From the NCBI GenBank assembly GCA_963776665.1, contig CAVZNQ010000007.1, positions 62,001 through 126,000 of the forward strand: a stretch of DNA of 64,000 nt, written 5' to 3'. This document shows positions 19,682-30,898 of this stretch, one piece after another. Origin of the DNA: Roseiarcus sp963776665 (GTDB taxonomy: Bacteria; Pseudomonadota; Alphaproteobacteria; Rhizobiales; Beijerinckiaceae). Made by a program: the position numbers and the translations under genes. The notes beneath the pieces were generated by a model. It saw only the letters and a list, made by a program, of their open reading frames with translations, was not told the DNA's origin and searched no databases. The stretch's first letter is position 1. The number at the start of each line of letters is the position of its first letter.

Positions 19682-20869
19682 ATGGCCAAGCTCACCGATG
19701 AAACCCGCGCCACCTTGAGGCGCCGTTCGCGCCTGGCGAATCTCGGCCGCGATACCGAACTTTCGCAAGGCTTCGTCAATGTGCCGCCGTTTCGCGGCTC
19801 GACCGTGCTCTATCCCGACGTCGGAACTCTGAAGAAGGGCGGACAGCGCTTCACCTACGGCAGGCGCGGCACGCCGACCATGCAGGCTCTCGCCTCCGCC
19901 TGGACGGATCTGAGCGGCGCTGTGGGAACCATGCTCGTTCCGTCGGGCATCGCCGCGATCACGTCCGCGCTCTTGGCGACGCTTAGCGCCGGCGATCACT
20001 TGCTCATGAGCGATAGCGTCTATGGGCCCTCCCGCTTCCTCGCCGACACGACGCTGAAGCGCCTGGGGATCGAAACCGAGTACTACGACCCTCGCATCGG
20101 CGCGGGGATCGACAAGCTGATGCGCGCGAACACCTCAACGATCTTCGCCGAGTCGCCCGGCTCGGAAACTTTCGAGGTCCAGGACATCCCCGCGATCGCC
20201 GCGGCCGCGCATGCCCGCGGCGCGTGCCTGATTCTGGACAACACGTGGGCGACGCCGCTCTTCTTCTCGCCGCATCAGCATGGAGTCGACATCGCGATCG
20301 AGGCGGGCACCAAGTACCTCTCCGGTCACTCCGACCTCCTGCTGGGTCTCGTCTCCGCCAACGCAGATTGGTTCGAGCGGGTGCGCCGAAGCACCGAAAC
20401 GCTCGGAATTCCGGCGGGCCCGGAGGACATGTTTCTCGCGCTGCGGGGCTTGCGCACGCTCGACTTGCGGCTGCGCGAGGCGGAGCGGCAGGGGTTGGCG
20501 CTGGCGACATGGCTCAGCGACCGGCCCGAGGTGTTGCGCGTCGTCCACCCTGCCCTCCCCGATCATCCGGATCATTGGCTTTGGGCGCGCGACTTCTCCG
20601 GCTCTTCCGGCCTCTTCTCCGTCGTGCTCAAGCCTGTCTCCGACGCAGCGGTCGCTGCGTTGCTCGACGGGCTCGAGCTGTTTGGCCTCGGCTACTCGTG
20701 GGCAGGCTATGAAAGCCTCGTCGTTCCCGTCGACTGCTCGCCCCGCCGCACCGCGACGCGGTTCGCGCCCGGCGGGCCGATGGTGCGCTTCAGCGTCGGC
20801 CTCGAGGACATCGAGGATTTGAAGGCGGACCTCGACCGGGGCTTCGCGCGCCTCAGGGCTACGGCCTGA
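19682..20869 (+). CDS. metC: Cystathionine beta-lyase
   Basis: PLP enzyme of the Cys/Met metabolism family that cleaves cystathionine to homocysteine, pyruvate and ammonia in methionine synthesis. Blocks: PPFRGSTVLYPDVGTL, YGRRGTPTMQAL, LVPSGIAAITSALLA, SDSVYGPSRFL, ESPGSETFEVQDIPAIA, LDNTWATPLF, GTKYLSGHSDLLLG with the PLP Lys, and the C-terminal RFSVGLEDIEDLKADL. The 395-residue length is typical. It stands alone between a methyltransferase and a GFA gene. The related gamma-synthases share the fold, but the YGRRGTPT and SGHSDLLLG forms favour MetC. Confidence 0.93.
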   Translation: MAKLTDETRATLRRRSRLANLGRDTELSQGFVNVPPFRGSTVLYPDVGTLKKGGQRFTYGRRGTPTMQALASAWTDLSGAVGTMLVPSGIAAITSALLATLSAGDHLLMSDSVYGPSRFLADTTLKRLGIETEYYDPRIGAGIDKLMRANTSTIFAESPGSETFEVQDIPAIAAAAHARGACLILDNTWATPLFFSPHQHGVDIAIEAGTKYLSGHSDLLLGLVSANADWFERVRRSTETLGIPAGPEDMFLALRGLRTLDLRLREAERQGLALATWLSDRPEVLRVVHPALPDHPDHWLWARDFSGSSGLFSVVLKPVSDAAVAALLDGLELFGLGYSWAGYESLVVPVDCSPRRTATRFAPGGPMVRFSVGLEDIEDLKADLDRGFARLRATA

Positions 20870-20903
20870 CGGCGCGGCGAGGCAGCGAGATTGGGAGGCG
20901 ATT

Positions 20904-21373
20904 TTGAAGCAAGACTGTTCCTGCCTCTGCGGCGCGTCGCGCTTCACCGTCAATGGCGACGCCGATTGGCCGCTTTTTCTGCCACTGCACGATCTGCCAA
21001 AAGATCTATCGGAAGCCCTTCTCCGATGTGACTTATTTCTGGGCTGAGGCGGTCGCCCTACCGGGCGATCAGCCGGTCGAGTTCCGTCGTTATCGTCCGC
21101 CGCCCGCGGTGAGGCGCGGGATATGCGCCAAATGCAGGAACCCCGTCGTCGGGTTCCTGACCATGGTCCCCGGCGTCAGGCTCGCGTTCGTTCCCTCGCA
21201 GAATTTCCCGGAGCCAGCGGAGCTTCCCGCGCCCGACCGCCACATCTTCTATCATCGCCGGGTCGCCGAAATTTCCGAACTCGGTCCCGAAGCTCAGCGG
21301 CTATTGGCCAAGCGAAGCCCATATCATTGGCATGGTGCTTGGAAAACTCCCCGGACGCAAAAGCGTCGCCTGA
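20904..21373 (+). CDS. GFA-family (CENP-V/glutathione-dependent formaldehyde-activating type) protein, frameshifted
   Basis: Small zinc protein of the GFA family. The Cys pattern is CSCLCGASRF in one frame, then FFCHCTICQKIYRKPFSD and CAKCRNPV in the next, the usual zinc ligands. The frames join if one G is removed near 20960 (GACGCCGATTGG), giving GDAIGRFFCHCTICQ. The start is TTG after GGGAGG. The second frame does not stop until 21621, over 200 bases into the nucleoside hydrolase gene. A second shift near 21345 would instead end it at 21373, which I consider likelier. GFA proteins are often called formaldehyde-activating, but most have unknown substrates. Confidence 0.75.
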
Positions 21374-21400
21374 AGGGCGCCGTGAGAGATACTGGACCCC

Positions 21401-22384
21401 ATGCGCAATTTCCTCATCGACACCGACACCGCCTCCGACGACGCGGTCGCGATCATCATGGCGCTGGCGGCGCCGGACGTGCGCGTGCTCGGCCTCACCA
21501 CCGTCGCGGGCAATGTCGGCCTCGAACAGGCGACCTCGAATGCGCTCCTGACCGCCGAGATCTGCAATTCCGACGTTCCCGTCTTCATGGGCGCCGACCG
21601 GCCGCTGATCCGCGCGCATGACCACGCGCACTGGTTCCACGGCAAGGACGGCCTCGGCGATCGCGGCTATCCCGCCCCGAAGCGCGCGCCCGAGCGCGAA
21701 CATGGCGTCGACGCGATCCTGCGCCTCGCGCGGGCCGAGCCCGGCCTGACGCTGGTCACGCTCGGGCCCTTGACCAATATCGCGCTGGCGCTGGCCCGCG
21801 ATCCGGAGCTTGCGGGCAGGATCGGCCGCTGCGTGGTGATGGGCGGCGCGCCGAGTTGCGAGGGCAACGTGACTCCGGCGGCGGAATACAACATCTGGGT
21901 TGATCCGGAGGCGGCGCGCGCCGTGTTCCGCTCCAAGCTCCCGATCGAGATGGTCGGCTGGCACGTCTCGCGCGGCGCAAGTGTGCTGAAGGACGACGAG
22001 ATCGCGGCGATCGAGGCGCTCGGCACGGCGAAGGCCGAATTCGCGATCCAAACGAACAGCCGCGCCCGCGACGCCTATCGAGTCCAGACCGGCGAGGTCG
22101 GGCTATCGCTCGCCGATCCGACCGCGATGGCGGTCGCGCTCGACCGCTCGATCGGCCTCTCGTGGTCCCGACATCGGGTCGCCGTCGAGTGTTCCAGCGA
22201 ACTTACGCGCGGCATGACCGTGGTCGACCGGCTCAACGTCGCGGGCGACGAAAACAACGTCCATGTCTGGAAAGCCGCGGCCGGCGAGCACCAAGGCGCC
22301 GACATTCTCTGGACCTTCGAACTCGGGCCGGTTCAAGGCTATGCTGAAGGCCGCGCTGGCCTGAAGGCGAGCGGAGGGGTTCAA
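21401..22384 (+). CDS. Nucleoside hydrolase (IUNH family), stop codon missing
   Basis: Inosine-uridine-preferring nucleoside hydrolase type: the N-terminal calcium-binding motif LIDTDTASDDAVAI, GLTTVAGNVGLEQA, TLGPLTNIALAL, MGGAPSCEGNVTPAAEYNIW and LADPTAMAVALD with the late Asp. It hydrolyses the N-glycosidic bond of ribonucleosides in salvage. The frame has no stop and continues directly into the YyaL-like protein at 22385. Since that gene has its own GCGGAGGGG ribosome-binding site and a proper start, a lost stop through a one-base shift near 22340-22375 is likelier than a real 1000-residue fusion. Stop triplets occur in another frame there. Confidence 0.88.
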
Positions 22385-24413
<2,029 letters not shown>

Positions 24414-24431
24414 CGTCGGCGTCGGCTTGTG

Positions 24432-24857
24432 TCACGCGGCCGCTCGATCTTCACGCCCCCATCTGAGAACGCCGACCCCAACCGCGCCGTCGAAGAATTC
24501 GACTGGCCGAGGGTCGGTGACAATGTGGAGCTCGCCGTCGCGAAGCGAGAACGTGCGACCTTGCGCCGACCCGACCCAAGTCGGAAACCAGGCGATATCG
24601 ACATCGGTGACGAACCGGCTGGGAGGCTCGATCCGGTAGCGGCCGGAATAGGCGACAAGCTGCCGCGGCGTTGGCGGAGGATCGTCCCGCTGCAGCGACG
24701 GCGTGATGAGCGCCGCCATCCGCCCGCTCTCGTGCAGCATCAGCACGCCGCGCGGGTTCTCGCCGAAAAGGAAAGTTCTTTCTTTCGTGTCAAACCGTTC
24801 GCCATAGGCCGAGCGCAAGATCCAGACGCCGACGAGCCCGCTCGCTTCATCGCCCAT
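24432..24857 (-). CDS. Lipocalin-like domain protein
   Basis: A 141-residue protein beginning LVGVWILRSAYGERF, with a central GENPRGVLMLHESGRMAALI, YSGRYRIEPPSRFVTDVDIAW and GVLRWGRED at the end, the pattern of the lipocalin-like family found in many proteobacteria. I placed the start at 24857 (MGDEASG) because the family begins there; an in-frame ATG at 24920 adds 21 residues without homology features. It may bind a small hydrophobic ligand, but no function is known. The 3' end faces the yyaL-like gene at 18 bases. Confidence 0.78.
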   Translation of the reverse strand: MGDEASGLVGVWILRSAYGERFDTKERTFLFGENPRGVLMLHESGRMAALITPSLQRDDPPPTPRQLVAYSGRYRIEPPSRFVTDVDIAWFPTWVGSAQGRTFSLRDGELHIVTDPRPVEFFDGAVGVGVLRWGREDRAAA

Positions 24858-24993
24858 TGTACGCTCTCCGTATGCGTTGGCGCTTCCCGCCCATTGTTGC
24901 CGTGCGGCGAGGGCGCGCAAGAGCGTCAGACGGGCAGGGGCGCCGGTGAAAGGCGATTTGACATTTCTGCAACTCTATGTCAAGTTCGTCAAA

Positions 24994-25614
24994 ATGGCTT
25001 CCCGCGAACGCATCCTCGATTCCGCCGCCAAAGTCTTCGGCCAGCACGGCTTTAAGCTCGCTTCAATGGAACTCGTCGCACAGGAGTCCGGGCTCACCCG
25101 GCAGGCGCTTTACCACCACTTCGCCGTCGAAGGAGGCGCTGTTTCGCGCCGTCGTCGAGGCCGTCTACGAAGGCGCATTCGAGGCCGAGCAGGTCGCGGG
25201 CCTGCGGCGGGAACAGGCCGGCGGCGGGCTCGCCGACATTCTGGTCGCGCAGTTCGAAGCGCGGTTTCGCTATCTCTTCGATCGATCAACGGGGCCGCCC
25301 AGGTCGAGGAGCTGCTGTCGGAGCAGCAGCGGCAGACGCGAGACCTCCATCAGACCTTTGTCGACCGCAAATTCAGCCTGATCGCCGGCGCGATCGAGCG
25401 CGCGCACGCCGCGGGCAAGGTCGTCTTGCGCGACGGGGTGACCCCGGCGGAACTCGCGCGCTCGATTGAGCTTGCGGCGCACGGCCTCGACCTCAAGAAG
25501 GGCGACGCCAACGCGCTCGCCGATCTCGAGCGATCCGTTCGCCTGATGGTCGCCGGAGCGATCGAGGCCGCGCCCGAAGCCGTCCAACGGCGCCCCTCAA
25601 GGAGACTGCCATGA
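24994..25614 (+). CDS. TetR/AcrR-family regulator (two compensating frameshifts)
   Basis: Helix-turn-helix repressor: RERILDSAAKVFGQHGF, LVAQESGLTRQALYHHF (recognition helix), then in a second frame PSKEALFRAVVEAVYEGAF, and back in the first frame AQVEELLSEQQRQTRDLHQ and AHGLDLKKGDANALAD. The protein reads through with an extra G near 25127 and a missing base near 25283. The two shifts cancel, so only about 50 residues are affected. The stop overlaps the ATG of the molybdenum hydroxylase (ATGA), so it is the first gene of that operon and probably regulates it. The ligand is unknown. Confidence 0.85.
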   Translation: MASRERILDSAAKVFGQHGFKLASMELVAQESGLTRQALYHHFAVEGGAVSRRRRGRLRRRIRGRAGRGPAAGTGRRRARRHSGRAVRSAVSLSLRSINGAAQVEELLSEQQRQTRDLHQTFVDRKFSLIAGAIERAHAAGKVVLRDGVTPAELARSIELAAHGLDLKKGDANALADLERSVRLMVAGAIEAAPEAVQRRPSRRLP

Positions 25615-28298
25615 CTAGCGCCCTGATCAACGGCCGCGCCGCGACCTTGCCGGACGACCCCGAGGCGCTCCTGGTCGACGTCCTGCGCGATCAATTGCGT
25701 CTGACCGGGACCAAGCTCGTCTGCGGCGCCGGCGTCTGCGGCGCGTGCACGGTTCTCCTTGACGGCGCCCCGGTCGCAAGCTGCCTCCTGCCGGCGAAAG
25801 CCGCTGCGGGCAAGAGCGTGACCACGGTCGAAGGCGTCGGCGCCGACAAACTGCATCCGGTTCAGCGCGCCTTCATGGCGCTCGACGCGCTGCAATGCGG
25901 GTTCTGCACCCCGGGCTTCATCGTCGAGGCGGCCGCCTTCCACGACGCCTGGCGAGCCGCGCGCGGCGCCGCGACGCCCGCGCGCGAGGACATCGCCCGG
26001 GCGCTCTCCGGCCATCTCTGCCGCTGCGGCGCTTACGACAACATCTTTCGCGCCGTCGCCGACGCCTGCAGCGGCAAATACGACGGCGAAGCGGAACGCT
26101 CGCCGCGGATCGAAGCGCGGCAGAAGGTGACCGGCGCCGCGATCTATACCGTGGACGTCCGCCATGAGGGGCAGCTCGAAGGCGCGGTGCTGCGCTCGCC
26201 CCATCCCCGCGCGCGGGTCGGGTTGGTCGATCTCGCGCCGGCGCGCGCGTTGCCCGGCGTCACGGCGGCGGTTTCGCTCCTCGACGACGACCGCATGATC
26301 CATTTCGTCGGCGAACCGGTCGCAGCCGTCGCCGCGGTCGATCGCAAGACGGCGCTCGCCGCATTGGCGGCGATCAGGGTCGACTACGAGATCCTGCCAG
26401 GCGTGATCGGACCGGACGCCGCGCGCAAAGCCGAAGCGCCGATCCTGTTTCCCAAGGGCAAGGGGCAGAGGTACAACGCCGGCGAAGGCGCGGCCGCGCC
26501 GGCGTCCTGGTCCGGCAATGTCCGCGGGCCGGTCGCCGCCTTCTCCCAGAAGAAAAAATCCGCGCGCGCTTCGATCGCGAAGGCGCGGGCCGCGCACGAT
26601 CCATTGTTGTTCGAGGGGACGTTCCGCACCGGAATTCAGCAGCATTCCTGTCTCGAGCCGCATGCCGCGGTCGCCCGCTTCGACGGCGATCAATTGACGG
26701 TGCACGTCTCGACCCAGGCGGTGACCGAACTCAGGTCGAAAATCGCCAAGCGTTTTGAGCTCGATCCTGCGAAGGTGCGGGTCATCGCCGAGCACATCGG
26801 CGGCGGGTTTGGGTCGAAGGCCACGCTCGGCGCCGAGACCGTGATCGCCATCAAGCTGGCGCAAGCCGCGAAGGCGCCGGTAAAGGTCGCGTTCGACCGG
26901 CATGAGGAATTGTCGGTCGCCGGCTATCGGCCAGGCGCCGAAGTCACGGTCGCGATCTTGCCCGGGCGCGACGGCGCTCTCAAGGCGCTCTCGGTCACGG
27001 CCTATTCGGATGCTGGCGTGGCCGTGAATACGACCCTCGCGGCATGGGCCCGTCTCATCTACTCCGCCGAGGCGAAGGAAATCGCCGACAATGACGTCGT
27101 CAGCAACCTGCCGCCGGGCTGCGCGTTCCGCGCCCCGGGCGGCCCGCCGATGGCCTTCGCGCTCGAGCAGGCGATCGACGAGGCGGCGCTTCGGCTCGGG
27201 ACCGACCCGATCGCCTTGCGCAAGCGTTGGGATCCCAATCCCGACCGGCAGCGGCTTTACGACTGGGCCGTTGGGCTCGAGGCCTGGCGCCTGCGCGCTC
27301 GCGGGCGGCCGCAGACCGGCCGCTACCGACGCGGCGTTGGGGTGGCAACGGGATTTTGGCCTTATCTTTGGCAGGTCGGAACCAAGGTCGAGCTTGCGAT
27401 CGAGGGCGGCCGTCTCGTCGCCGCCACCGCGGTGCAAGACATCGGCACCGGCACGCGCAGCGTCATCGCGGAAACGATCGCGCGCGAGTTCGGGCTCGAG
27501 CCGCACGAGGTCGAGGTCCGCATCGGCAATTCGAAGTTGCCCAACGGGCCGACCTCCGGCGGCAGCCGGGTCACAGCGTCGATCGTGCCGCCGCTCCTCG
27601 TCGCCGCCGGCAAGCTCAAGGCCGGCATCGGAGAGAAGACCGGACGAAAGCCCGCCCCTGGCTCGAACGCGCCGTGGCGGGAACTCATCGCCGCCGCGCC
27701 CGATCTCAAGGTCGAGGCGGAGCGCGCGGAAGACAATTCGAGGACCGCCTACGGCAACAATTCGCTGCTCAAGGACGCCGGCATGATCGGCTGGATCTTC
27801 GGCTTCATGATGCGGCGGAGGGCCGGCATCGTGATCGGCGCGGGCGCGCCGAGCTCGGTCCAGGTGATCGAGGTCGAGGTCGATACGCTGCTCGGCCGCG
27901 TGCGCGTGCTCGGAGCGCATACCGGCGTCGCTGTCGGCAAGCTCGCCGCGCCGACTCTGGCGCGCAATCAGGCATCGGGCGCCGTCATTCAGGGATTGGG
28001 CTACGCTCTCTACGAGGGGCGCGAGATCGATCGCACGACCGGCGACGTTCTGACGACGAGCCTCGACGACTACCGCATGCCCGGGATCGGCGACATTCCG
28101 CCGATTGACGTCTACTTCGACGAGGGCGGCTTCGACCATGTGCATGGCGGCAGCGTCGGCATCGGCGAGGTCGCGACCGTGCCGACGGCGGCGGCGGTCG
28201 CCAACGCCGTCCGCGACGCCATCGGCGTCAGGCCATACGAGATCCCGATCCGGCCCGACCGGCTGCTCGAACTTCTCCATCGGAGGACTGCGGCATGA
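25611..28298 (+). CDS. Fused [2Fe-2S]/molybdopterin xanthine-dehydrogenase-family large subunit
   Basis: An 895-residue fusion. The first 160 residues are an iron-sulfur subunit: CGAGVCGACTVLLDG, CLLPAKAA, QCGFCTPGFIVEA and HLCRCGAY give two [2Fe-2S] clusters. The rest is the molybdenum hydroxylase: AEHIGGGFGSKA, CAFRAPGGPPMAFALEQA, VQDIGTGTRSVIAE and GGSVGIGEVATVPTAAAV, with the catalytic Glu in the last. The linker between them is short. In the E. coli PaoABC aldehyde oxidoreductase these are separate proteins. Together with the next gene they would form a Mo/FeS/FAD oxidoreductase for aldehydes or N-heterocycles; the substrate is unknown. No Tat signal is present. It is coupled to the TetR gene by ATGA. 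Confidence 0.9.
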   Translation: MTSALINGRAATLPDDPEALLVDVLRDQLRLTGTKLVCGAGVCGACTVLLDGAPVASCLLPAKAAAGKSVTTVEGVGADKLHPVQRAFMALDALQCGFCTPGFIVEAAAFHDAWRAARGAATPAREDIARALSGHLCRCGAYDNIFRAVADACSGKYDGEAERSPRIEARQKVTGAAIYTVDVRHEGQLEGAVLRSPHPRARVGLVDLAPARALPGVTAAVSLLDDDRMIHFVGEPVAAVAAVDRKTALAALAAIRVDYEILPGVIGPDAARKAEAPILFPKGKGQRYNAGEGAAAPASWSGNVRGPVAAFSQKKKSARASIAKARAAHDPLLFEGTFRTGIQQHSCLEPHAAVARFDGDQLTVHVSTQAVTELRSKIAKRFELDPAKVRVIAEHIGGGFGSKATLGAETVIAIKLAQAAKAPVKVAFDRHEELSVAGYRPGAEVTVAILPGRDGALKALSVTAYSDAGVAVNTTLAAWARLIYSAEAKEIADNDVVSNLPPGCAFRAPGGPPMAFALEQAIDEAALRLGTDPIALRKRWDPNPDRQRLYDWAVGLEAWRLRARGRPQTGRYRRGVGVATGFWPYLWQVGTKVELAIEGGRLVAATAVQDIGTGTRSVIAETIAREFGLEPHEVEVRIGNSKLPNGPTSGGSRVTASIVPPLLVAAGKLKAGIGEKTGRKPAPGSNAPWRELIAAAPDLKVEAERAEDNSRTAYGNNSLLKDAGMIGWIFGFMMRRRAGIVIGAGAPSSVQVIEVEVDTLLGRVRVLGAHTGVAVGKLAAPTLARNQASGAVIQGLGYALYEGREIDRTTGDVLTTSLDDYRMPGIGDIPPIDVYFDEGGFDHVHGGSVGIGEVATVPTAAAVANAVRDAIGVRPYEIPIRPDRLLELLHRRTAA

Positions 28299-29224
28299 CG
28301 GTGATGGCGCCAATCGTCCCCCAGTCGGGAGAGGCCGAATTCCGCGCGTCGGGCACCGACCTCTCGGAGCGCCGCCGCAGCGGCGTCTCGCGCGGGCCGC
28401 TCGTCGACATCGCGCCGACTTCCGCCATGACCGGGATCGCCTGGGATGCGGCGGGAGCGGCGCGGATCGGCGCTTCGACGTCGATCGCGACAATCGCGGC
28501 CGACGCCAAGCTTCAGGCGGCCTATCCCGGCGTCGCCGCCGCGGCGGGCGGTCTCGCGACGCCGCAGATCCGGCATCTCGCCACCCTCGGCGGCAATCTC
28601 GCCCAGCGTTCGCGCTGCTGGTACTACCGCAATCCCCATTTCTCCTGCCTGAAAAAGGGCGGGAACGAATGCCCGGCGCGCGAGGGCAACCATCTTTACG
28701 GCGTCGTCTTCGATCTCGGGCCATGCGTCGCGCCGCATCCTTCGACCATGGCGGCGGCGCTTCTGGCCTACGAGGCGAAGGTCGTGACCAACCAGCGCCA
28801 GGGCTTGAGCGTCGAGCAGTTGCTTGGCGACGGCTCGAACGGCGCCGCCGACCATGCGCTCAGACAAAACGAAATGATCGAAGCGATCGAACTCGCGCCC
28901 CCGCTCGCCGGCGAGCGCGCGGCCTACAAACGCGCGATCAGCCGCGCCTACGCCGAATGGCCGCTGGTCGAGGTCGTCGCGCGTGTGGTCGTCGCGGATG
29001 GCGCGTTTCAGTTCGTGCGGCTCGCGGCGGGCGGAGTTGCGCCAGTTCCTGTGCGGCTCGCCGAGGCTGAGAGAGTCTCGCAAGGCGCCCCTGTCTCAGC
29101 ATCGACCATCGCGGTGGCGGCCCAGGCTGCGACTGTAGGCGCGAAGCCCTTGCCGATGACGGGCTACAAGCTCGACCTGCTCGCGGGCCTCGTCCAGGAC
29201 CTTCTGGAGCAAGTCTCGGGCTGA
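28295..29224 (+). CDS. FAD-binding subunit of the molybdenum hydroxylase (with [4Fe-4S] insert)
   Basis: Medium subunit of a xanthine-dehydrogenase-family enzyme, 309 residues. Domain features: RASGTDLSERRRSG and IGASTSIATIAADA, then IRHLATLGGNLAQRSRCWYY with FSCLKKGGNECPAREG and LGPCVAPHPSTMA. The four Cys in that last region match the [4Fe-4S]-binding insert of PaoB, which normal XDH FAD subunits lack. The start overlaps the large subunit stop (28295-28298, ATGA). Its job is to pass electrons from the FeS clusters to the acceptor. The usual XdhC-type maturation partner is not visible downstream. Confidence 0.9.
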   Translation: MTVMAPIVPQSGEAEFRASGTDLSERRRSGVSRGPLVDIAPTSAMTGIAWDAAGAARIGASTSIATIAADAKLQAAYPGVAAAAGGLATPQIRHLATLGGNLAQRSRCWYYRNPHFSCLKKGGNECPAREGNHLYGVVFDLGPCVAPHPSTMAAALLAYEAKVVTNQRQGLSVEQLLGDGSNGAADHALRQNEMIEAIELAPPLAGERAAYKRAISRAYAEWPLVEVVARVVVADGAFQFVRLAAGGVAPVPVRLAEAERVSQGAPVSASTIAVAAQAATVGAKPLPMTGYKLDLLAGLVQDLLEQVSG

Positions 29225-29299
29225 CCGGCTTCGGCGCGCGCTCGTTGGCTGATTGACTCCGGCGCGCCGAGCCTTGATGCAGGCTGCGACCCCGCAAGG

Positions 29300-30820
29300 A
29301 TGCGAGCCCCCGTGTCGCCCGAAGAATTCCGCCGCTACGGCCACCGGCTCATCGACTGGCTGGCCGACTACCACGAGGGCCTGGCGAAGCGGCCCGTCAT
29401 GGCCAAGACCCAGCCCGGCGAGGTCCGCGCCGCCCTGCCCGCTACGCCGCCGCAGGAGCCCGAGGATTTCGGCGCGGCGATCGCGGATCTCGACCGCGTC
29501 GTCCTGCCCGGCTTGTCGCTCTGGCAGCATCCGCGTTTCTTCGGCTACTTCCCCGCCAACGCGCTTCATGCGGGCGTCCTCGCCGATCTCGTCTCGACCG
29601 GGCTCGGCGTGATCGGGCTCTCGTGGCAGTCGAGCCCGGCCGTCACTGAAGTCGAAGAGGTGGTGACCGACTGGCTGCGCCAGATGCTCGGCCTCTCGCC
29701 GGCCTTTAGCGGCGTCATCCAGGACACCGCCTCGACCTCGACGCTGGTTGCGCTCATCTGCGCCCGCGAGCGCGCCACGGATTACGCGCTTGCGCGCGGC
29801 GGCCTGCAGGGCGAAACGCGAACGCCGCGCGTCTACGTGTCGGCGCACGCCCACAGCTCGGTCGACAAGGGCGCGCTTCTCGCCGGCTTCGGCCGCGACA
29901 ATTTGCGGCTCGTCCCGTTCGACGCTCAATACGCGATGCGCGCCGACGCGCTCGCGGAAATGGTCGCCGCCGACGTCGCGAACGGCGACCTCCCGTGCGC
30001 CATCGTGGCGACCGTCGGCACTACGGCGACGACGGCGATCGATCCGGTCGCGGATATCGCGGCGGTCGCGCGGCGCCACGGCGTCTGGCTGCATGTCGAC
30101 GCGGCGATGGCCGGGAGCGCGATGATCCTCCCCGAGTGCCGCTGGATGTGGCAGGGCGTCGAGGGCGCCGACTCGCTGGTCGTCAACGCGCACAAATGGC
30201 TCGGCGCGCCGTTCGACTGCTCGGTCTATTACGTGCGCGATCCCGAGCACCTGATGCGGGTGATGTCGACCAACCCGAGTTTCCTGCAATCCTCGGTCGA
30301 CGGCGAGGTCAAGAACCTGCGCGACTGGGGCATCCCGCTCGGGCGCCGGTTCCGGGCGCTGAAACTCTGGTTCGTGATCCGCGAACAGGGCGTGAGCGGG
30401 CTGCAAGCGCGGCTCAGGCGCGACATGGCCAACGCCCGATGGCTGGCGGAAAAGGTCGCCGCGACGCTCGCCTGGCGGGTCGTCGCGCCGGTCAACCTGC
30501 AGACGGTCTGCGTCCGCCACGAGCCGGAGGGGCTCGGCGGCGAAGCGCTCGACAAGCACACGACCCAATGGGTCGAGGCGGTGAACCGCTCCGGCGCCGC
30601 CTATCTCACCCCCGCGATCCTCGACGGGCGCTGGATGGCGCGCGTATCCATCGGCGCGCTGGCGACAGAAGCCGCCGACGTCGAGGCCGTCTGGGCGGCG
30701 ATGCGGGAGGCGGCTGAGGGGGCGGCGGCCAAGGATTTGCTGGCGCAGGTGCGCCGCTTGGGGCTCCAGACGCCGGCTGATTCCGCTGAAATTGTCCGGG
30801 CTGATCGTGACCGGCGCTAA
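29300..30820 (+). CDS. Aromatic-L-amino-acid decarboxylase family protein
   Basis: PLP-dependent group II decarboxylase, 506 residues. Motifs: HPRFFGYFPANALHAGVLAD, GVIQDTASTSTLVALI, the HVDAAMAGSAMILPE segment with the Asp pairing to PLP, NAHKWLGAPFDCS with the PLP Lys, and WGIPLGRRFRALKLWFVIRE. Such enzymes convert L-Dopa, tryptophan, tyrosine or phenylalanine to the amine plus carbon dioxide; which one applies is not visible. It follows the Mo-hydroxylase genes by 75 bases, so the amine or aldehyde chemistry might be linked, but this is inference. Confidence 0.92.
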   Translation: MRAPVSPEEFRRYGHRLIDWLADYHEGLAKRPVMAKTQPGEVRAALPATPPQEPEDFGAAIADLDRVVLPGLSLWQHPRFFGYFPANALHAGVLADLVSTGLGVIGLSWQSSPAVTEVEEVVTDWLRQMLGLSPAFSGVIQDTASTSTLVALICARERATDYALARGGLQGETRTPRVYVSAHAHSSVDKGALLAGFGRDNLRLVPFDAQYAMRADALAEMVAADVANGDLPCAIVATVGTTATTAIDPVADIAAVARRHGVWLHVDAAMAGSAMILPECRWMWQGVEGADSLVVNAHKWLGAPFDCSVYYVRDPEHLMRVMSTNPSFLQSSVDGEVKNLRDWGIPLGRRFRALKLWFVIREQGVSGLQARLRRDMANARWLAEKVAATLAWRVVAPVNLQTVCVRHEPEGLGGEALDKHTTQWVEAVNRSGAAYLTPAILDGRWMARVSIGALATEAADVEAVWAAMREAAEGAAAKDLLAQVRRLGLQTPADSAEIVRADRDRR

Positions 30821-30898
30821 GATCGAGGACGCTTCCGCACTCAACTGCGGCCTGCCGCCCGTTATCCACTGATTGGTCAGTTGTAAGGAAGGCCAGCC

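Noticed and set aside
25350..28724. A 1124-residue minus-strand frame over the molybdenum hydroxylase
   Set aside because: It mirrors the plus-strand gene and has no family features; the plus strand holds all the FeS and Mo motifs.
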